From NCBI RefSeq assembly GCF_032854445.1, contig NW_027018058.1, forward strand, positions 35,252 through 99,251: a stretch of 64,000 bases of DNA, read 5' to 3'. This stretch comes from Liolophura sinensis (lineage: Eukaryota; Mollusca; Polyplacophora; Chitonida; Chitonidae). Below, in pieces: positions 48,166 through 60,782 of this stretch; within the stretch, counting starts at the first letter, position 1, and each line of letters begins with the position of its first letter. The translations under genes were made by a program, and so were the position numbers. The notes beneath the pieces were generated by a model that saw nothing but the letters and a program-made list of their open reading frames with translations, was not told the DNA's origin and ran no database searches.

Positions 48166-51100
48166 ATAATCACGTGCCCAGCAACGGCTCTTACTCCATG
48201 GAAGCCAGGGATATTTGCAATTTTTTAACAGCTGCCGATGCCTGGCCCAATTCCGCATCTTTTGGCACCTTATAAAATGTGGGTCAGTGTTTAGTTGTAC
48301 TTTTTACAGCAGACTGTATCAAGTACCTTGTGTTTTTTATGTACAAATGGTCTGCTTTTTCTACACGTAAATAAAGACATTGAGATGTCTTGCACTTAGT
48401 AATAAGACAATTGCTGGGTGAGTTAAATGGGCTTGGCCCAAAGATTTCAGGTCTTCTGGGCTACCGAAGGGCACATAACTTATAGTCAAAAGTTGAATAT
48501 AGTAATGACCAGTCGCGATTGTACAGAGTACAGTGTAGCCGGTTTCAATTAACAAAAAGACCAGGCAAAAATGCAAAAGTGGAAAAATCTGTTCCAGTGC
48601 TGCTGGTAATAGGCTAATCCGACGTATTTTGTGACGAGAAATCGAATGGTGCAAACCGCGTTGCTCTCCGACCAATACTTTAGGCTGTAGTGACAATTGA
48701 ATGATCATTGATGTCATAATCACGTGCCCAGCAACGGCTCTTACTCCATGGAAACCAGGGAAATTTGCAATTTTTTCAACAGCTACCGATGCCTGGTTCA
48801 ATTCCGCATCTTTTGGCACCTTACTGAAGTGGGTCAGTGTTCAGTTGTACTTTTTACAGCAGACTGTATCAAGTACCTTGTGATTTTTATGTACAAAATG
48901 TGTGGTTTTTCTATACGTAAATAAAGACATTGAGATTGTCTTGCACTTAGAAGTAACACAATTGCTGGGTGAGTTAAATGGGCTTAGCCCAAAGATTTGT
49001 CGTCTTCTGGGCTACCAAAGGGCACATAACTTATAGTCAAAAGTTGAATATAGTAATGACCAGTCGCGATTGTACAGAGTACAGTGTAGCCGATTTCAAT
49101 TAACAAAAAGACCAGGCAAAAAATGCAAAAGTGGAAAAAATGTTTCAGTGCTGCTGGTAAGAGGCTAATCCGACGTATTTTGTGACGAGAAATCGAATGG
49201 TGCAAACCGCGTTGCTCTCCGACCAATACTTTTGGCTGTAGTGACAATTGAATGATCATTTATGTCATAATCACGTGCGTAGCAACGGCTCTTACTCCAT
49301 GGAAACCAGGGAAATTTGCAATTTTCAACAGCTGCCGATGCCTGGCCCAATTCCGCATCTTTTGGCACCTTATAAATGTTTGTCAGTGTTTAGTTGTACT
49401 TTTTACAGCAGACTGTATCAAGTACCTTGTGTTTTTCACGTACAAATGGTGTGGTTTTTCTACACGTAGATAAAGACATTGAGATTGTCTTGGACTTAGA
49501 AATAAGGCAATTGCTGGGTGAGTTAAATGGGCTTGGCCCAAAGATTTCAGGTCTTCTGGGCTACCGAAGGGCACATAACTTATAGTCAAAAGTTGAATAT
49601 AGTAATGACCAGTCGCGATTGTACAGAGTACAGTGTAGCCGATTTCAATTAACAAAAAGACCAGGCAAAAATGCAAAAGTGGAAAAACTGTTCCAGTGCT
49701 ACTAGTAAGAGGCTAATCCGACGTATTTTGTGACGAGAAATCGAATGGTGCAATCCGCGTTGCTCTCCGACCAATACTTTTGGCTGTAGCGACAATTAAA
49801 TGATCATTGATGTCATAATTACGTGCGTAGCAACGGCTCTTACTCCATGGAAACCAGGGAAATTTGCAATTTTTCCACAGCTGCCGATGCCTGGCTCAAT
49901 TCCGCATCTTTTGGCACCTTACTGAAGTGGGTCAGTGTTCAGTTGTACTTTTTACAGCAGACTGTATCAAGTACCTTGTGTTTTTCACGTACAAATGGTG
50001 TGGTTTTTCTACACGTAGATAAAGACATTGAGATTGTCTTCGACTTAGAAGTAAGGCAATTGCTGGGTGAGTTAAATGGGCTTGGCCCAAAGATTTGTCG
50101 TCTTCTGGGCTACCAAAGGGCACATAACTTATAGTCAAAAGTTGAATATAGTAATGACCAGTCGCGATTGTACAGAGTACAGTGTAGCCGATTTCAATTA
50201 ACAAAAAGACCAGGCAAAAATGCAAAAGTGGAAAAAATGTTTCAGTGCTGCTGGTAAGAGGCTAATCCGACGTATTTTGTGACGAGAAATCGAATGGTGC
50301 AAACCGCGTTGCTCTCCGACCAATACTTTTGGCTGTAGTGACAATTGAATGATCATTTATGTCATAATGACGTGCGTAGCAACGGCTCTTACTCCATGGA
50401 AACCAGGGAAATTTGCAATTTTTCAACAGCTGCCGATGCCTGGCCCAATTCCGCATCTTTTGGCACCTTATAAATGTGGTTCAGTGTTTAGTTGTACTTT
50501 TTACAGCAGACTGTATCAAGTACCTTGTGTTTTTCACGTACAAATGGTGTGGTTTTTCTACACGTAGATAAAGACATTGAGATTGTCTTGGACTTAGAAA
50601 TAAGGCAATTGCTGGGTGAGTTAAATGGGCTTGGCCCAAAGATTTCAGGTCTTCTGGGCTACCGAAGGGCACATAACTTATAGTCAAAAGTTGAATATAG
50701 TAATGACCAGTCGCGATTGTACAGAGTACAGTGTAGCCGGTTTCAATTAACAAAAAGACCAGGCAAAAATGCAAAAGTGGAAAAACTGTTCCAGTGCTAC
50801 TAGTAAGAGGCTAATCCGACGTATTTTGTGACGAGAAATCGAATGGTGCAATCCGCGTTGCTCTCCGACCAATACTTTTTGCTGTAGTGACAATTGAATG
50901 ATCATTGATGTCATAATTACGTGCGTAGCAACGGCTCTTACTCCATGGAAACCAGGGATATTTGCAATTTTTCAACAGCTGCCGATGCCTGGCTCAATTC
51001 CGCATCTTTTGGCACCTTATTCATGTGGGTCTGTTGTCAGTTGTACTTTTTACAGCAGACTGTATCAAGTACCTTGTGATTTTTATGTACAAAATGTGTG

Positions 51101-51456
51101 GTTTTTCTACACGTAAATAAAGACATTGAGATTGTCTTGCACTTAGAAGTAACACAATTGCTGGGTGAGTTAAATGGGTTTAGCCCAAAGATTTGACGTC
51201 TTCTGTGCTACCGAAGGGCACATAACTTATAGTCAAAAGTTGAATATAGTAATGACCAGTCGCGATTGTACAGAGTACAGTGTAGCCGATTTCAATTAAC
51301 AAAAAGACCAGGTAAAAATGCAAAAGTGGAAAAACTGTTCCAGTGCTGCTGGTAAGAGGCTAATCCGACGTATTTTGTGACGAGAAATGGTGCAAACCGC
51401 GTTGCTCTCCGACCAATACTTTTGGCTGTAGTGACAATTGAATGATCATTCATGTC
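48166..51456 (+). repeat. Units 89-94: 6-unit HOR, second copy, mostly clean
   Basis: Unit starts: 48166, 48716, 49267, 49815, 50364, 50913; classes TATATC. From unit 91 onward the sequence is nearly free of the stray indels seen in units 83-90. Unit 94 is 544 bp because it lacks TCGAA near offset 476, as unit 88 does. That shared deletion supports the six-unit offset. Confidence 0.85.
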
Positions 51457-54400
51457 ATAATCACGTGCCCAGCAACGGCTCTTACTCCATGGAAACCAGG
51501 GATATTTGCAATTTTTCAACAGCTGCCGATGCCTGGCCCAATTCCGCATCTTTTGGCACCTTATAAATGTGGGTCAGTGTTAAGTTGTACTTTTTACAGC
51601 AGACTGTATCAAGTACCTTGTGTTTTTTATGTACAAATGGTCTGGTTTTTCTACACGTAGATAAAGACATTGAGATTGTCTTCGACTTAGAAGTAAGACA
51701 ATTGCTGGGTGAGTTAAATGGGCTTAGCCCAAAGATTTCAGGTCTTCTGGGCTACCGAAGGGCACATAACTTATAGTCAAAAGTTGAATATAGTAATGAC
51801 CAGTCGCGATTGTACAGAGTACAGTGTAGCCGATTTCAATTAACAAAAAGACCAGGTAAAAATGCAAAAGTGGAAAAACTGTTCCAGTGCTGCTGGTAAG
51901 ACGCTAATCCGACGTATTTTGTGACGACAAATCGAATGGTGCAAACCGCGTTGCTCTCCGACCAATACTTTTGGCTGTAGTGACAATTGAATGATCATTG
52001 ATGTCATAATCACGTGACCAGCAACGTCTCTTACTCCATGGAAACCAGGGAAATTTGCAATTTTTCAACAGCTGCCGATGCCTGGCTCAATTCCGCATCT
52101 TTTGGCACCTTACTGAAGTGGGTCAGTGTTAAGTTGTACTTTTTACAGCAGACTGTATCAAGTACCTTGTGTTCTTTATGTACAAATGGTGTGGTTTTTC
52201 TACACGTAGATAAAGACATTGAGATTGTCTTGCACTTAGAAGTAAGGCAATTGCTGGGTGAGTTAAATGGGCTTAGCCCAAAGATTTGTCGTCTTCTGGG
52301 CTACCGAAGGGCACATAACTTATAGTCAAAAGTTGAATATAGTAATGACCAGTCGCGATTGTACAGAGTACAGTGTAGCCGATTTCAATTAACAAAAAGA
52401 CCAGGCAAAAATGCAAAATTTGAAAAATTGTTCCAGTGCTGCTGACAAGAGGCTTATCCGACGTATTTTGTGACGAAAAATCGAATGGTGCAAACTGGGT
52501 TGCTCTCCGACCAATACTTTTGGCTGTAGCGACAATTGAATGATCATTGATGTCATAATCACGTGCCCAGCAACGGCTCTTACTCCATGGAAACCAGGGA
52601 TATTTGCAATTTTTTAACAGCTGCCGATGCCTGGCCCAATTCCGCATCTTTTGGCACCTTATAAATGTGGGTCAGTGTTTAGTTGTACTTTTTACAGCAG
52701 ACTGTATCAAGTACCTTGTGTTTTTTATGTACAAATGGTCTGGTTTTTCTACACGTAAATAAAGACATTGAGATTGTCTTGCACTTAGTAATAAGACAAT
52801 TGCTGGGTGAGTTAAATGGGCTTAGCCCAAAGATTTCAGGTCTTCTGGGCTACCGAAGGGCACATAACTTATAGTCAAAAGTTGAATATAGTAATGACCA
52901 GTCGCTATTGTACAGAGTACAGTGTAGCCGGTTTCAATTAACAAAAAGACCAGGCAAAAATGCAAAAGTGGAAAAAATGTTCCACTGCTGCTGGTAAGAG
53001 GCTAATACGACGTATTTTGTGACGAGAAATCGAATGGTGCAAACCGCGTTGCTCTCCGACCAATACTTTTGGCTGTAGTGACAATTGAATGATCATTTAT
53101 GTCATAATCACGTGCCCAGCAACGTCTCTTACTCCATGGAAACCAGGGAAATTTGCAATTTTTCAACAGCTGCCGATGCCTGGCTCAATTCCGCATCTTT
53201 TGGCACCTTACTGAAGTGGGTCAGTGTTCAGTTGTACTTTTTACAGCAGACTGTATCAAGTACCTTGTGTTTTTCATGTACAAATGGTGTGGTTTTTCTA
53301 CACGTAGATAAAGACATTGAGATTGTCTTCGACTTAGAAGTAAGGCAATTGCTGGGTGAGTTAAATGGGCTTAGCCCAAAGATTTCAGGTCTTCTGGGCT
53401 ACCGAAGGGCACATAACATATAGTCAAAAGTTGAATATAGTAATGACCAGTCGCGATGGTACAGAGTACAGTGTAGCCGATTTCAATTAACAAAAAGACC
53501 AGGCAAAAATGCAAAATTCGAAAAATTGTTCCAGTGCTGCTGACAAGAGGCTAATCCGACGTATTTTGTGACGAGAAATCGAATGGTGCAAACCGCGTTG
53601 CTCTCCGACCAATACTTTTGGCTGTAGCGACAATTGAATGATCATTGATGTCATAATCACGTGCCCAGTAACGGCACTTACTCCATGGAAACCAGGGATA
53701 TTTGCAATTTTTTAACAGCTGCCGATGCCTGGCTCAATTCCGCATCTTTTGGCACCTTACTGAAGTGGGTCAGTGTTCAGTTGTACTTTTTACAGCAGAC
53801 TGTATCAAGTACCTTGTGTTTTTCACGTACAAATGGTGTGGTTTTTCTACACGTAGATAAAGACATTGAGATTGTCTTGCACTTAGAAGTAAGGCAATTG
53901 CTGGGTGAGTTAAATGGGCTTGGCCCAAAGATTTCAGGTCTTCTGGGCTACCGAAGGGCACATAACTTATAGTCAAAAGTTGAATATAGTAATGACCAGT
54001 CGCGATTGTACAGAGTACAGTGTAGTCGATTTCAATTAACAAAAAGACCAGGTAAAAATGCAAAAGTGGAAAAAATGTTCCAGTGCTGCTAATAAGAGGC
54101 TAATCCGACGTATTTTGTGACGAGAAATCGAATGGTGCAATCCGCGTTGCTCTCCGACCAATACTTTTGGCTGTAGAGACAATTGAATGATCATTTATGT
54201 CATAATGACGTGCGTAGCAACGGCTCTTACTCCATGGAAACCAGGGAAATTTGCAATTTTTCAACAGCTGCCTGGCTCAATTCCGCATCTTTTGGCACCT
54301 TACTGAAGTGGGTCAGTGTTCAGTTGTACTTTTTACAGCAGACTGTATCAAGTACCTTGTGTTTTTCATGTACAAATGGTCTGGTTTTTCTACACGTAGA

Positions 54401-54744
54401 TAAAGACATTGAGATTGTCTTCGACTTAGAAGTAAGGCAATTGCTGGGTGAGTTAAATGGGCTTAGCCCAAAGATTTGACGTCTTCTGGGCTACCGAAGG
54501 GCACATAACATATAGTCAAAAGTTGAATATAGTAATGACCAGTCGCGATTGTACAGAGTACAGTGTAGCCGATTTCAATTAAGAAAAAGACCAGGTAAAA
54601 ATGCAAAAGTGGAAAAACTGTTCCAGTGCTGCTGGTAAGAGGCTAATCCGACGTATTTTGTGACGAGAAATCGAATGGTGCAAACCGCGTTGCTCTCCAA
54701 CCAATACTTTTGGCTGTAGCGACAATTCAATGATCATTGATGTC
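51457..54744 (+). repeat. Units 95-100: lead-in to the 11-unit HOR
   Basis: Unit starts: 51457, 52006, 52555, 53104, 53653, 54202; classes TATAAA. Units 95-97 recur as 108-110, thirteen units away: 95 and 108 both end with GACGCTAATCC and GACGACAAATCG, 96 and 109 both end with AGAGGCTTATCC and CAAACTGGG, and 97 and 110 share CTTAGTAATAAG. Unit 98 recurs as 104 and 115 (CATAACATATAG). Units 99 and 100 recur as 106 and 107. Unit 100 is 543 bp because six bases (GATGCC) are missing near 54271. Confidence 0.8.
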
Positions 54745-57700
54745 ATAATCACGTGCCCAGTAACGGCTCTTACTCCATGGAAACCAGGGATATTTGCAAT
54801 TTTTTAACAGCTGCCGATGCCTGGCCCAATTCCGCATCTTTTGGCACCTTATAAATATCGGTCAGTGTTAAGTTGTACTTTTTACAGCAGACTGTATCAA
54901 GTACCTTGTGTTTTTTATGTACAAATGGTGTGATTTTTCTACACGTAGATAAAGATATTGAGATTGTCTTGCACTTAGAAGTAACACAATTGCTGGGTGA
55001 GTTAAATGGGCTTGGCCCAAAGATTTGTAGTCTTCTGGGCTATCGAAGGGCACATAACTTATAGTCAAAAGTTGAATATAGTAATGACCAGTCGCGATTG
55101 TACAGAGTACAGTGTAGCCGGTTTCAATTAACAAAAAGACCAGGCAAAAATGCAAAAGTGGAAAAACTGTTCCAGTGCTACTAGTAAGAGGCTAATCCGA
55201 CGTATTTTGTGACGAGAAATCGAATGGTGCAAACCGCGTTGCTCTCCGACCAATACTTTTGGCTGTAGTGACAATTGAATGATCATTTATGTCATAATCA
55301 CGTGCACAGCAACGGCTCTTACTCCATGGAAACCAGGGATATTTGCAATTTTTCAACAGCTGCCGATGCCTGGCTCAATTCCGCGTCTTTTGGCACCTTA
55401 TTCATGTGGGTCTGTGGTCAGTTGAACTTTTTACAGCAGACTGTATCAAGTACCTTGTGTTTTTTATGTACAAATGGTCTGATTTTTCTACACGTAGATA
55501 AAGACGTTGAGATTGTCTTCGACTTAGAAGTAAGACAATTGCTGGGTGAGTTAAAAGGGCTTAGCCCAAAGATTTGACGTCTTCTGGGCTACCGAAGGGC
55601 ACATAACTTATAGTCAAAAGTTGAATATAGTAATGACCAGTCGCGATTGTACAGAGTACAGTGTAGCCGATTTCAATTAACAAAAAGACCAGGTAAAAAT
55701 GCAAAAGTGGAAAAACTGTTCCAGTGCTGCTGGTAAGAGGCTAATCCGACGTATTTTGTGACGAGAAATCGAATGGTGCAAACCGCGTTGCTCTCCAACC
55801 AATACTTTTGGCTGTAGCGACAATTCAATGGTCATTGATGTCATAATCACGTGCCCAGTAACGGCTCTTACTCCATGGAAACCAGGGATATTTGCAATTT
55901 TTTAACAGCTGCCGATGCCTGGCCCAATTCCGCATCTTTTGGCACCTTATAAATATCGGTCAGTGTTAAGTTGTACTTTTTACAGCAGACTGTATCAAGT
56001 ACCTTGTGTTTTTTATGTACAAATGGTGTGATTTTTCTACACGTAGATAAAGATATTGAGATTGTCTTGCACTTAGAAGTAACACAATTGCTGGGTGAGT
56101 TAAATGGGCTTGGCCCAAAGATTTGTAGTCTTCTGGGCTACCGAAGGGCACATAACTTATAGTCAAAAGTTGAATATAGTAATGACCAGTCGCGATTGTA
56201 CAGAGTACAGTGTAGTCGATTTCAATTAACAAAAAGACCAGGCAAAAATACAAAAGTGGAAAAAATGTTCCACTGCTGCTGGTAAGAGGCTAATCCGACG
56301 TATTTTGTGACGAGAAATCGAATGGTGCAATCCGCGTTGCTCTCCGACCAATACTTTTGGCTGTAGTGACAATTGAATGATCATTTATGTCATAATCACG
56401 TGCCCAGCAACGTCTCTTACTCCATGGAAACCAGGGAAATTTGCAATTTTTCAACAGCTGCCGATGCCTGGCTCAATTCCGCATCTTTTGGCACTTTACT
56501 GAAGTGGGTCAGTGTTCAGTTGTACTTTTTACAGCAGACTGTATCAAGTACCTTGTGTTTTTCATGTACAAATGGTGTGGTTTTTCTACACGTAGATAAA
56601 GACATTGAGATTGTCTTCGACTTAGAAGTAAGGCAATTGCTGGGTGAGTTAAATGGGCTTAGCCCAAAGATTTTAGGTCTTCTGGGCTACCGAAGGGCAC
56701 ATAACATATAGTCAAAAGTTGAATATAGTAATGACCAGTCGCGATGGTACATAGTACAGTGTAGCCGATTTCAATTAACAAAAAGACCAGGCAAAAATGC
56801 AAAATTCGAAAAATTGTTCCAGTGCTGCTGACAAGAGGCTAATCCGACGTATTTTGTGACGAGAAATCGAATGGTGCAAACCGCGTTGCTCTCCGACCAA
56901 TACTTTTGGCTGTAGCGACAATTCAATGATCATTGATGTCATAATCACGTGCCCAGTAACGGCTCTTACTCCATGGAAACCAGGGATATTTGCAATTTTT
57001 TAACAGCTGCCGATGCCTGGCCCAATTCCGCATCTTTTGGCACCTTATAAATGTGGGTCAGTGTTAAGTTGTACTTTTTACAGCAGACTGTATCAAGTAC
57101 CTTGTGTTTTTTATGTACAAATGGTCTGGTTTTTCTACACGTAGATAAAGACATTGAGATTGTCTTGGACTTAGAAGTAAGACAATTGCTGGGTGAGTTA
57201 AATGGGCTTAGCCCAAAGATTTGACATCTTCTGGGCTACCGAAGGGCACATAACTTATAGTCAAAAGTTGAATATAGTAATGACCAGTCGCGATTGTACA
57301 GAGTACAGTGTAGCCGATTTCAATTAACAAAAAGACCAGGTAAAAATGCAAAGTGGAAAAACTGTTCCAGTGCTGCTGGTAAGAGGCTAATCCGACGTAT
57401 TTTGTGACGAGAAATCGAATGGTGCAAACCGCGTTGCTCTCCGACCAATACTTTTGGCTGTAGTGACAATTGAATGATCATTGATGTCATAATCACGTGC
57501 CCAGCAACGTCTCTTACTCCATGGAAACCAGGGAAATTTGCAATTTTTCAACAGCTGCCGATGCCTGGCTCAATTCCGCATCTTTTGGCACCTTACTGAA
57601 GTGGGTCAGTGTTCAGTTGTACTTTTTACAGCAGACTGTATCAAGTACCTTGTGTTTTTCACGTACAAATGGTGTGGTTTTTCTACACGTAGATAAAGAC

Positions 57701-60700
57701 ATTGAGATTGTCTTGCACTTAGAAGTAAGGCAATTGCTGGGTGAGTTAAATGGGCTTGGCCCAAAGATTTCAGGTCTTCTGGGCTACCGAAGGGCACATA
57801 ACTTATAGTCAAAAGTTGAATATAGTAATGACCAGTCGCGATTGTACAGAGTACAGTGTAGTCGATTTCAATTAACAAAAAGACCAGGTAAAAATGCAAA
57901 AGTGGAAAAAATGTTCCAGTGCTGCTAATAAGAGGCTAATCCGACGTATTTTGTGACGAGAAATCGAATGGTGCAATCCGCGTTGCTCTCCGACCAATAC
58001 TTTTGGCTGTAGCGACAATTGAATGATCATTTATGTCATAATCACGTGCGTAGCAACGGCTCTTACTCCATGGAAACCAGGGAAATTTGCAATTTTTCAA
58101 CAGCTGCCGATGCCTGGCTCAATTCCGCATCTTTTGGCACCTTACTGAAGTGGGTCAGTGTTCAGTTGTACTTTTTACAGCAGACTGTATCAAGTACCTT
58201 GTGTTTTTCATGTACAAATGGTCTGGTTTTTCTACACGTAGATAAAGACATTGAGATTGTCTTCGACTTAGAAGTAAGGCAATTGCTGGGTGAGTTAAAT
58301 GGGCTTAGCCCAAAGATTTGACGTCTTCTGGGCTACCGAAGGGCACATAACATATAGTCAAAAGTTGAATATAGTAATGACCAGTCGCGATGGTACATAG
58401 TACAGTGTAGCCGATTTCAATTAACAAAAAGACCAGGCAAAAATGCAAAAGTGGAAAAAATGTTCCAGTGCTGCTGGTAAGAGGCTAATCCGACGTATTT
58501 TGTGACAAGAAATCGAATGGTGCAAACCGCGTTGCTCTCCGACCAATACTTTTGGCTGTAGTGATAATTGAATGATCATTGATGTCATAATCACGTGCCC
58601 AGCAACGGCTCTTACTCCATAGAAACCAGGGATATTTGCAATTTTTCAACAGCTGCCGATGCCTGGCCCAATTCCGCATCTTTTGACACCTTATAAATGT
58701 GGGTCAGTGTTCAGTTGTACTTTTTACAGCAGACTGTATCAAGTACCTTGTGTTTTTTATGTACAAATGGTGTGGTTTTTCTACACGTAGATAAAGACAT
58801 TGAGATTGTCTTGGACTTAGAAGTAAGACAATTGCTGGGTGAGTTAAATGGGCTTAGCCCAAAGATTTGTCGTCTTCTGGGCTACCGAAGGGCACATAAC
58901 TTATAGTCAAAAGTTGAATATAGTAATGACCAGTCGCGATTGTACAGAGTACAGTGTAGCCGATTTCAATTAACAAAAAGACCAGGTAAAAATGCAAAAG
59001 TGGAAAAACTGTTCCAGTGCTGCTGGTAAGACGCTAATCCGACGTATTTTGTGACGACAAATCGAATGGTGCAAACCGCGTTGCTCTCCGACCAATACTT
59101 TTGGCTGTAGCGACAATTCAATGATCATTGATGTCATAATCACGTGCCCAGCAACGGCTCTTACTCCATGGAAACCAGGGATATTTGCAATTTTTCAACA
59201 GCTGCCGATGCCTGGCTCAATTCTGCATCTTTTGGCACCTTATAAATGTGGGTCAGTGTTTAGTTGTACTTTTTACAGCAGACTGTATCAAGTACCTTGT
59301 GTGTTTTACGTACAAATGGTCTGGTTTTTCTACACGTAAATAAAGACATTGAGATTGTCTTGCACTTAGAAGTAAGGCAATTGCTGGGTGAGTTAAATGG
59401 GCTTAGCCCAAAGATTTCAGGTCTTCTGGGCTACCGAAGGGCACATAACTTATAGTCAAAAGTTGAATATAGTAATGACCAGTCGCGATGGTACATAGTA
59501 CAGTGTAGCCGATTTCAATTAACAAAAAGACCAGGCAAAAATGCAAAATTTGAAAAATTGTTCCAGTGCTGATGACAAGAGGCTTATCCGACGTATTTTG
59601 TGACGAGAAATCGAATGGTGCAAACTGGGTTGCTCTCCGACCAATACTTTTGGCTGTAGCGACAATTGAATGATCATTGATGTCATAATCACGTGCCCAG
59701 CAACGGCTCTTACTCCATGGAAACCAGGGATATTTGCAATATTTTAACAGCTGCCGATGCCTGGCCCAATTTCCGCATCTTTTGCACCTTATAAATGTGG
59801 GTCAGTGTTTAGTTGTACTTTTTACAGCAGACTGTATCAAGTACCTTGTGTTTTTTATGTACAAATGGTCTGGTTTTTCTACACGTAAATAAAGACATTG
59901 AGATTGTCTTGCACTTAGTAATAAGACAATTGCTGGGTGAGTTAAATGGGCTTAGCCCAAAGATTTCAGGTCTTCTGGGCTACCGAAGGGCACATAACTT
60001 ATAGTCAAAAGTTGAATATAGTAATGACCAGTCGCGATTGTACAGAGTACAGTGTAGCCGGTTTCAATTAACAAAAAGACCAGGCAAAAATGCAAAAGTG
60101 GAAAAACTGTTCCAGTGCTACTAGTAAGAGGCTAATCCGACGTATTTTGTGACGAGAAATCGAATGGTGCAATCCGCGTTGCTCTCCGACCAATACTTTT
60201 GGCTGTAGTGACAATTGAATGATCATTTATGTCATAATCACGTGCACAGCAACGGCTCTTACTCCATGGAAACCAGGGAAATTTGCAATTTTTCAACAGC
60301 TGCCGATGCCTGGCTCAATTCCGCGTCTTTTGGCACCTTATTCATGTGGGTCTGTGGTCAGTTGAACTTTTTACAGCAGACTGTATCAAGTACCTTGTGT
60401 TTTTTATGTACAAATGGTCTGGTTATTCTACACGTAGATAAAGACATTGAGATTGTCTTCGACTTAGAAGTAAGACAATTGCTGGGTGAGTTAAAAGGGC
60501 TTAGCCCAAAGATTTGACGTCTTCTGGGCTACCGAAGGGCACATAACTTATAGTCAAAAGTTGAATATAGTAATGACCAGTCGCGATTGTACAGAGTACA
60601 GTGTAGCCGATTTCAATTAACAAAAAGACCAGGTAAAAATGCAAAAGTGGAAAAACTGTTCCAGTGCTGCTGGTAAGAGGCTAATCCGACGTATTTTGTG

Positions 60701-60782
60701 ACGAGAAATCGAATGGTGCAAACCGCGTTGCTCTCCAACCAATACTTTTGGCTGTAGCGACAATTCAATGATCATTGATGTC
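54745..60782 (+). repeat. Units 101-111: 11-unit HOR, first copy (6,038 bp)
   Basis: Unit starts: 54745, 55294, 55843, 56392, 56941, 57489, 58038, 58587, 59136, 59685, 60234; classes T-variant, C, T-variant, A, T, A, A, T, T, T, C. Units 101-106 recur as 112-117 at a nearly constant offset of 6037-6039 bp. Markers are AAATATCGG with TTTGTAGTC (101 and 103), CGTGCACAGC (102 and 111), TTTTAGGTC (104), GACATCTTC with ATGCAAAGTGG (105), and GCTAATAAG (106 and 107). Confidence 0.87.

Larger units (their letters stand above)
44740..49160 (+). other. Cluster of single-base indels (units 82-90)
   Basis: This stretch holds over thirty private one-base gains or losses relative to units 91-94 and other relatives. 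Examples are TTTTTCCTACAC near 45078, AACCGGCGTTG near 45355, GTGCGGTAGC near 45977, TTACAAGCAG near 46107, GTCCTTGG near 46190, TTAAACAAAAAG near 46903, CTGGCGCTACC near 47361, CAACAAGCTG near 47683, GGGCAACATAAC near 47926 and GAGATGTCTTG near 48386. The noise fades by about 49.2 kb. Confidence 0.75.
43781..53652 (+). repeat. Strict dimeric alternation of monomer classes (units 81-98)
   Basis: Across 18 consecutive units, class T (TTATAAATG-type segment) alternates without exception with class A or C. The repeating element here is thus a dimer of about 1,098 bp. Units 110-117 alternate in the same way. Left of 43 kb the alternation is broken by runs such as AAAA (units 11-14) and TTT (units 16-18). 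Confidence 0.8.

Noticed and set aside
48361-48819. 152-codon minus-strand frame, and a 146-codon one at 40052-40492
   Set aside because: Both are antisense shadows of the satellite made longer by single-base indels or substitutions. No conserved domain is visible.
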